From positions 1,984,001 through 2,048,000 of the forward strand of contig NZ_JBDOQT010000001.1 of assembly GCF_039839785.1 (NCBI RefSeq): a stretch of DNA of 64,000 nt, written 5' to 3'. Within the stretch, counting starts at the first letter, position 1. Each line of letters starts with the position of its first letter. The translations under genes and the position numbers were made by a program. Source of the stretch: Pelagibius sp. CAU 1746. Its GTDB lineage: Bacteria > Pseudomonadota > Alphaproteobacteria > Kiloniellales > Kiloniellaceae. Of the stretch, positions 60,364 through 64,000 are shown piece by piece. Under the pieces are notes generated by a model. The model ran no database searches and had not been told where the DNA came from. It worked only from the letters and a program-made list of their open reading frames with translations.

Positions 60364-61461
60364 TCAGGAGGCGTCCAAGGCCCTGCAATCCTCCATGGCC
60401 CAGCCCACGCGTACCGAACCGCCTTCATTGATGATGGCGTGTCCTTGTGCGTTGGGGACCTTGACGACGAACTGGTCGTTGCCGGCGAAATTGATCCGCG
60501 TGCGGATGTGGTCGCCGAGATAGATCAGTTCCTCGACCTTGGCCTCGAAGGTGTTGGGATATTGATCCTGCGGCGGGTTGATCAAGACCCGCTCGGGCCG
60601 CAGGGACAGCGTCGTCTTTTCACCTTGGCCGGCGATGTTGACCGCCAAGGCTTGGACGGTGCCGCCGCTGTCCAGTTCCACGGTGCAGCTCTGCCCGTTC
60701 GTGCCGGTGACGCGGCCTGTCAGGCGGTTGTTCTCGCCGATGAAGGCCGCGACGAAGGCGTTCTGCGGTTCTTCGTAGAGTTCCGGCGGCGGTGCCAGCT
60801 GCTGAATGATTCCGTCGTCGAAGACGGCGATGCGGTTCGACATGGTCAGGGCCTCGGACTGGTCGTGCGTCACGTAGACGACCGAAACCCCGAGGCTCTC
60901 ATGGATATGCTTGATCTCGAACTGCATCTCTTCGCGCAGGTTCTTGTCCAGCGCGCCCAGCGGCTCGTCCATCAGCACGAGTTCGGGTTCGAAGACCAGC
61001 GCGCGGGCCACGGCGACGCGCTGCTGCTGGCCGCCGGAAAGCTGCGCCGGCCGGCGGTGCTCGAACCCGTCGAGGCGCACCATGGACAACGCGCGGTTCA
61101 CCTTCTCCTCGGCTTCGGCCTTGCCCATGCGGCGGACCTGAAGCGGGAAGGCCAGGTTCTCCGCGATCGTCATGTGCGGGAACAGCGCGTAGTTCTGGAA
61201 CACCATGCCGATGCCGCGCTTGTGCGGCGGCACATTGTTGATCGGCCGTCCGTTGAGCAGAATGTCGCCGTGCGTGGCCACCTCGAAGCCGGCCAGCATC
61301 ATCAGGACGGTCGTCTTGCCGGAGCCCGAAGGCCCGAGCATGGTGAGAAACTCACCCCGCTTTACGTTGAGGTTGAGGTCTTTGACGACCAGGGTTTCGC
61401 CGTCGTAGCTCTTCTGCACGCCGACGAATTCGACAATAAAATCCTCTTGTCCGCTGTTCAC
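60364..61461 (-). CDS. ABC transporter ATPase (PotA-type)
   Basis: Energy-coupling subunit of 365 residues. Walker A GPSGSGKTT, Q-loop VFQNYALFPHM, signature [15 protein letters not shown], Walker B LVLMDEPLGALD and THDQSEA are complete. The C-terminal TOBE domain (about 285-355) is present. The GTG at 61461 follows AGGGAGAAACCGCGG. It lies between the two binding-protein genes on the same strand, 127 bases ahead of the second. Confidence 0.94.
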   Translation of the reverse strand: MNSGQEDFIVEFVGVQKSYDGETLVVKDLNLNVKRGEFLTMLGPSGSGKTTVLMMLAGFEVATHGDILLNGRPINNVPPHKRGIGMVFQNYALFPHMTIAENLAFPLQVRRMGKAEAEEKVNRALSMVRLDGFEHRRPAQLSGGQQQRVAVARALVFEPELVLMDEPLGALDKNLREEMQFEIKHIHESLGVSVVYVTHDQSEALTMSNRIAVFDDGIIQQLAPPPELYEEPQNAFVAAFIGENNRLTGRVTGTNGQSCTVELDSGGTVQALAVNIAGQGEKTTLSLRPERVLINPPQDQYPNTFEAKVEELIYLGDHIRTRINFAGNDQFVVKVPNAQGHAIINEGGSVRVGWAMEDCRALDAS

Positions 61462-61675
61462 CCGCGGTTTCTCCCTGCGCCCCCGAAGTTACCGTTAGTA
61501 TTACCACAATGCTCGTTCTAGGAGCTTGTAGCCTACGGCTCTTTTGTATTATCGGGCGAAGCCTAACCGATCAGTTCGAGGGATGAAACCGTCAAAAAAC
61601 CCCAACCCCTTCTGTGAACGAAATCAGGCTTATTAGGCGTTAATTTATCGGGATTTGGCTCGCTGGGCCGATATT

Positions 61676-63046
61676 TCACCGAGATAGCCAGTCGTTGAAG
61701 CGGTCGACCAGGGCCGGGCCCTCTTCGCGCCAGAAGACAGCGTCGTTGCGCAGGGCGGTCTCCAGGTTCTCCGGCGTCGTCGGCAGGTAGGGGGCGATAT
61801 CGATGTCCGTATGGACGAAATCGCCGGCCAGGGGCGCCGCCGAGCGCCGCACCGGCCCGTAGGGCAGCCATCGGGTCTGTCGTGCCAGCGGCTCCGTGCC
61901 GGTGGCGAAGCGCACGAACTCCAGCGCCGCCTCCCGGTGCGGGGCGCCTGCCGGCACAGCCCAGAGATCGATGTCCCAGAGCTGGCGGTCCCAGATCAGC
62001 TCGACCGGGCGCTGTCGCACGGCGATATCGTTGAAGGCCGGTGCGTTGTAGGCGGAGGACATGACCACCTGCCCGCTGGTCAGCAGCGCGGCCGGCTCGC
62101 CGGCGTCCTCCCACCAGACGATCGCCTCCCTGATGGTGTCGAGCTTGGCCAGGGCGCGTTTGACGCCGGCGTCGGTGCGCAGCAGAGAATAGACCTCCTC
62201 CGGCGCAATCCCGTCGGCCAGCAGCGCCCACTCCAGGTTCGCCATGGGCGTGCGGCGCAGCCCGCGCCCGCCCGGGAAGGTCTGCAGGTCGAAGAAATCC
62301 GCCAGGCTGTCGGGGCGCAGGTCATCGGCCGGCGCCGCATCCTCGCTGCCGGCCCGGGCGAGCACCATGGACCAGGCGACCGAACCTATGGCGCAGGGAT
62401 GGATCGTGCCCGGCAGGAAGTCGTCGAGGGCCGGGGTGCCGTCGGGCGCGGCCGGAAGCACGAAGCTCAGCTTCTCGAAGAGGCCCTCCTCGCAGCCGGC
62501 CTCGGCATCGGCCGGGTCCACGTCGACCACGTCCCAGGTCATCGCGCCCTCGGCCTGCTGGCTGCGGATCTGGTCCAGGGTGCCGGCGTAGACCTTGTCC
62601 TTGATCTCGATCCCGGTGGCGCGGGTGAAGGGATGGAAGATGGCTTCCTGTTGGCTCTTCGAGTACACGCCGCCCCAGGACACCACCGTCAGTGGGCCTT
62701 GCGCCACCTCGGAGGGGGCCGGGCCGGTCTTGGCCGGATCGGTCTTGGCCGGATCGGCCTTATCCGGATCGGGGGTCGGTGTCGCGGGGGCCGCCGGATC
62801 GGGCTTGGCGATCGGCGTCGGCGGGGCCGGCTCTTCAGCCGGCGCGGCTGCGGGCGCGGCGCCGCCCGGCTCGGCGGCTGCGTCGCCGGCAGGCTCCGTT
62901 GCCGCGCCGGCTTCGGTTCCGGCCTTGGTCTCCACCGCCGCCGGTTCCTGCGCGCGGGCGCCCTCCGGCGCGGCGGCACCCAACAGTGCCAGTGCCACAG
63001 CCATCGCCGAAAAACGCCCGGCGGCTTCGAATTTGCCGTTGATCAT
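61676..63046 (-). CDS. Second ABC substrate-binding protein with Pro/Ala/Lys-rich N-terminal tail
   Basis: Binding protein of 456 residues. After a signal peptide (FSAMAVALALLGAAAPEGAR, cleavage likely after ARA near 32) comes about 85 residues of low complexity rich in Pro, Ala, Glu, Asp, Lys and Thr, including the repeated unit DPAKT. The binding domain starts at GPLTVVSWGGVYSKSQQEA (about 118). It aligns along its whole length with the binding protein at 59145-60236: NLEWALLADGIAPEEVY against NLEWALIADGVSPSEVY, and WAVPAG against WAIPSG. GGGGAAGGCAGCGC precedes the ATG at 63046. The tail may be a flexible tether or wall-spanning spacer; no lipobox is visible. Confidence 0.9.
   Translation of the reverse strand: MINGKFEAAGRFSAMAVALALLGAAAPEGARAQEPAAVETKAGTEAGAATEPAGDAAAEPGGAAPAAAPAEEPAPPTPIAKPDPAAPATPTPDPDKADPAKTDPAKTGPAPSEVAQGPLTVVSWGGVYSKSQQEAIFHPFTRATGIEIKDKVYAGTLDQIRSQQAEGAMTWDVVDVDPADAEAGCEEGLFEKLSFVLPAAPDGTPALDDFLPGTIHPCAIGSVAWSMVLARAGSEDAAPADDLRPDSLADFFDLQTFPGGRGLRRTPMANLEWALLADGIAPEEVYSLLRTDAGVKRALAKLDTIREAIVWWEDAGEPAALLTSGQVVMSSAYNAPAFNDIAVRQRPVELIWDRQLWDIDLWAVPAGAPHREAALEFVRFATGTEPLARQTRWLPYGPVRRSAAPLAGDFVHTDIDIAPYLPTTPENLETALRNDAVFWREEGPALVDRFNDWLSR
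62726..62770 (-). repeat. 15-base tandem repeat coding for DPAKT
   Basis: Two perfect copies of a 15-base unit (62726-62740 and 62741-62755) and one degenerate copy (62756-62770) inside the second binding-protein gene. They encode the repeated DPAKT of its N-terminal tail and could change in copy number by slippage. Confidence 0.75.
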
Positions 63047-63169
63047 GCGCTGCCTTCCCCCAGCTCGAGCGTCCCGGCTTGGCCCGTGGCGCTCGGTTTC
63101 GGTACCTCCAGGCGCATAGCATTGCCCGCCGCGCCCGCGGGAGCAATGCCCTGCCGGCGTGGCGGCTGT

Positions 63170-63179
63170 AACAATTGTT
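63170..63179. promoter_or_regulatory. Ten-base palindrome in the gap after hemA
   Basis: AACAATTGTT is a perfect palindrome between the hemA stop and the second binding-protein gene, about 125 bases ahead of the latter. It could be an operator of the ABC operon or chance. Confidence 0.2.
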
Positions 63180-63206
63180 GGTTGATAACGGGGCCGGAGC
63201 GGCCGT

Positions 63207-64000
63207 TCAGGCGGCGCGGCGCAGGTCCATGGCCTGCCAGATCTCGCAGAGAGCCGCCACCAGGCGGTCCATCTCGGCATCGCTGTGCAGCGGCGTCGGC
63301 GTCAGGCGCAGGCGCTCGGTGCCGCGCGGTACCGTCGGATAATTGATCGGCTGCACGTAGATGGCGTACTGCTCCATCAGACGGTCGGTGACCGCGCGGC
63401 AGGCCACCGGATCGCCGACCAGAACCGGTACGATATGGCTCTCGGAGGGCATGACCGGCAGTCCGGCCTCGGTCAGGCGGCGTTTCAGCGTCGCCGCGCG
63501 CTCCTGGTGGGTGTCGCGCTCGGTCTGGCTGCGGCGCAGATGGGAGACGCTGGCCAGCGCCCCCGCGGCCACCGCCGGCGGCAGCGACGTGGTGAAGATG
63601 AAGCCGGAGGCAAAGGAGCGCACGAAGTCGCAGAGCGCGGCGGAGGCGGCGATGTAGCCGCCCATCACGCCGAAGGCCTTGCCGAGGGTGCCCTCGATCA
63701 CCGTAAGGCGGTCCGTCAGGCCCTCGCGCTCGGCGATGCCGCCGCCGCGCGGTCCATAGAGGCCGACGGCGTGAACCTCGTCCAGGTAGGTCATCGCGCC
63801 GTGTTTTTCCGCCACGTCGCAGATCTCGGCGATGGGGGAGATATCGCCGTCCATGGAATAGACCGATTCGAAGGCCACCAGCTTGGCCGCGCCGGGGTCG
63901 GCCTCGCTCAGCAGGCGATCCAGGTCGGCCGGGTCGTTGTGCCGGAAGATAGTCTTGCGGGCCTTGGAATAGCGGATGCCCTCGATCATCGAGGCGTGGT
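63207..64000 (-). CDS. hemA: 5-aminolevulinate synthase, 3' part
   Basis: PLP enzyme that makes 5-aminolevulinate from glycine and succinyl-CoA, the C4 haem route of alphaproteobacteria. The window holds the C-terminal about 264 residues; the gene continues past the right edge. Seen: [41 protein letters not shown] (PLP-binding Asp and His), and the Schiff-base lysine in [23 protein letters not shown] follows as in ALAS. The distinction from KBL/BioF relatives rests on the [14 protein letters not shown] and TSLPP segments. Confidence 0.95.
   Translation of the reverse strand, partial: HASMIEGIRYSKARKTIFRHNDPADLDRLLSEADPGAAKLVAFESVYSMDGDISPIAEICDVAEKHGAMTYLDEVHAVGLYGPRGGGIAEREGLTDRLTVIEGTLGKAFGVMGGYIAASAALCDFVRSFASGFIFTTSLPPAVAAGALASVSHLRRSQTERDTHQERAATLKRRLTEAGLPVMPSESHIVPVLVGDPVACRAVTDRLMEQYAIYVQPINYPTVPRGTERLRLTPTPLHSDAEMDRLVAALCEIWQAMDLRRAA

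Noticed and set aside
63119-63149. GCATTGC/GCAATGC imperfect hairpin as the hemA terminator
   Set aside because: The stem is short and bulged and no T-run follows on the minus strand. Possible, but not supported enough to list.
1-64000. tRNA, rRNA, CRISPR array or insertion sequence
   Set aside because: I found no cloverleaf with a CCA-type end, no rRNA core, no regularly spaced repeats and no transposase motif in any gap. A covariance-model scan would settle the small-RNA question.

Overview
The window is high-GC chromosomal DNA from an alphaproteobacterium, most likely a member of the Rhodospirillales-type marine or soil lineages. Support comes from the C4-pathway 5-aminolevulinate synthase at the right edge, the cysG / DUF2849 / sulfite reductase / DUF934 / cysH sulfur cluster, the xseB-ispA-dxs-tlyA order, and the RlmD-like, QueA-Tgt-QueG and FabI-AroC neighbourhoods. 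The genus call is inference. I see no rRNA, tRNA, CRISPR, insertion sequence or prophage.

Layout. (1) 1-6133: an acyl-homoserine-lactone quorum-sensing locus. A LuxR regulator is followed by a LuxI synthase with a near-perfect palindrome (candidate lux box) in front of it. Closely spaced behind luxI on the same strand are a small unknown protein, a cytochrome P450, an MFS exporter and an acyl-CoA ligase. This looks like a signal-making or signal-controlled small-molecule operon and is the best candidate for something undescribed. (2) 6134-7379: a pocket of visibly lower GC with two orphan genes, then a PilZ protein and a SleB-type wall hydrolase. (3) 8624-9277: a gene-free, partly AT-rich stretch with a Fur-box-like site. 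(4) 9278-14027: assimilatory sulfate/sulfite reduction operon with siroheme synthesis. (5) 14300-20662: a lipoprotein, an ornithine-cyclodeaminase-family enzyme with a divergent LysR regulator, and the queuosine operon queA-tgt-queG. (6) 20846-26808: XRE and ArsR regulators, a TusA-like sulfur carrier and an RND efflux pair. (7) 27098-34535: HDAC-fold deacetylase, xseB, ispA, dxs (isoprenoid precursors), a MATE exporter, tlyA and a methyltransferase.

(8) 34552-40500 is one minus-strand operon for polyamine use: a PotFGHI-type ABC importer followed by a nitrilase-family amidohydrolase and an acetylpolyamine amidohydrolase whose catalytic positions match the characterised Mycoplana enzyme. (9) 40620-47086: SppA peptidase, RlmD-like rRNA methyltransferase, a repeat-rich gap, then fabI-aroC-threonine aldolase. 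(10) 47259-56661: YihY/BrkB and LysE membrane proteins, a CbpA/CbpM co-chaperone pair split by a cupin gene, a glycine-zipper lipoprotein, PdxH, a CDF metal exporter, a tandem universal stress protein with an FNR/FixK box upstream, an SDR and a PadR-like regulator. (11) 56930-63046: a second PotABCD-type ABC importer that carries two paralogous binding proteins, one with a long Pro/Ala/Lys-rich N-terminal tail. (12) 63207-64000: the 3' part of hemA.

All product names come from reading translated motifs by eye. No database search was possible, so substrate assignments (AHL side chain, P450 substrate, second ABC ligand) are inference.
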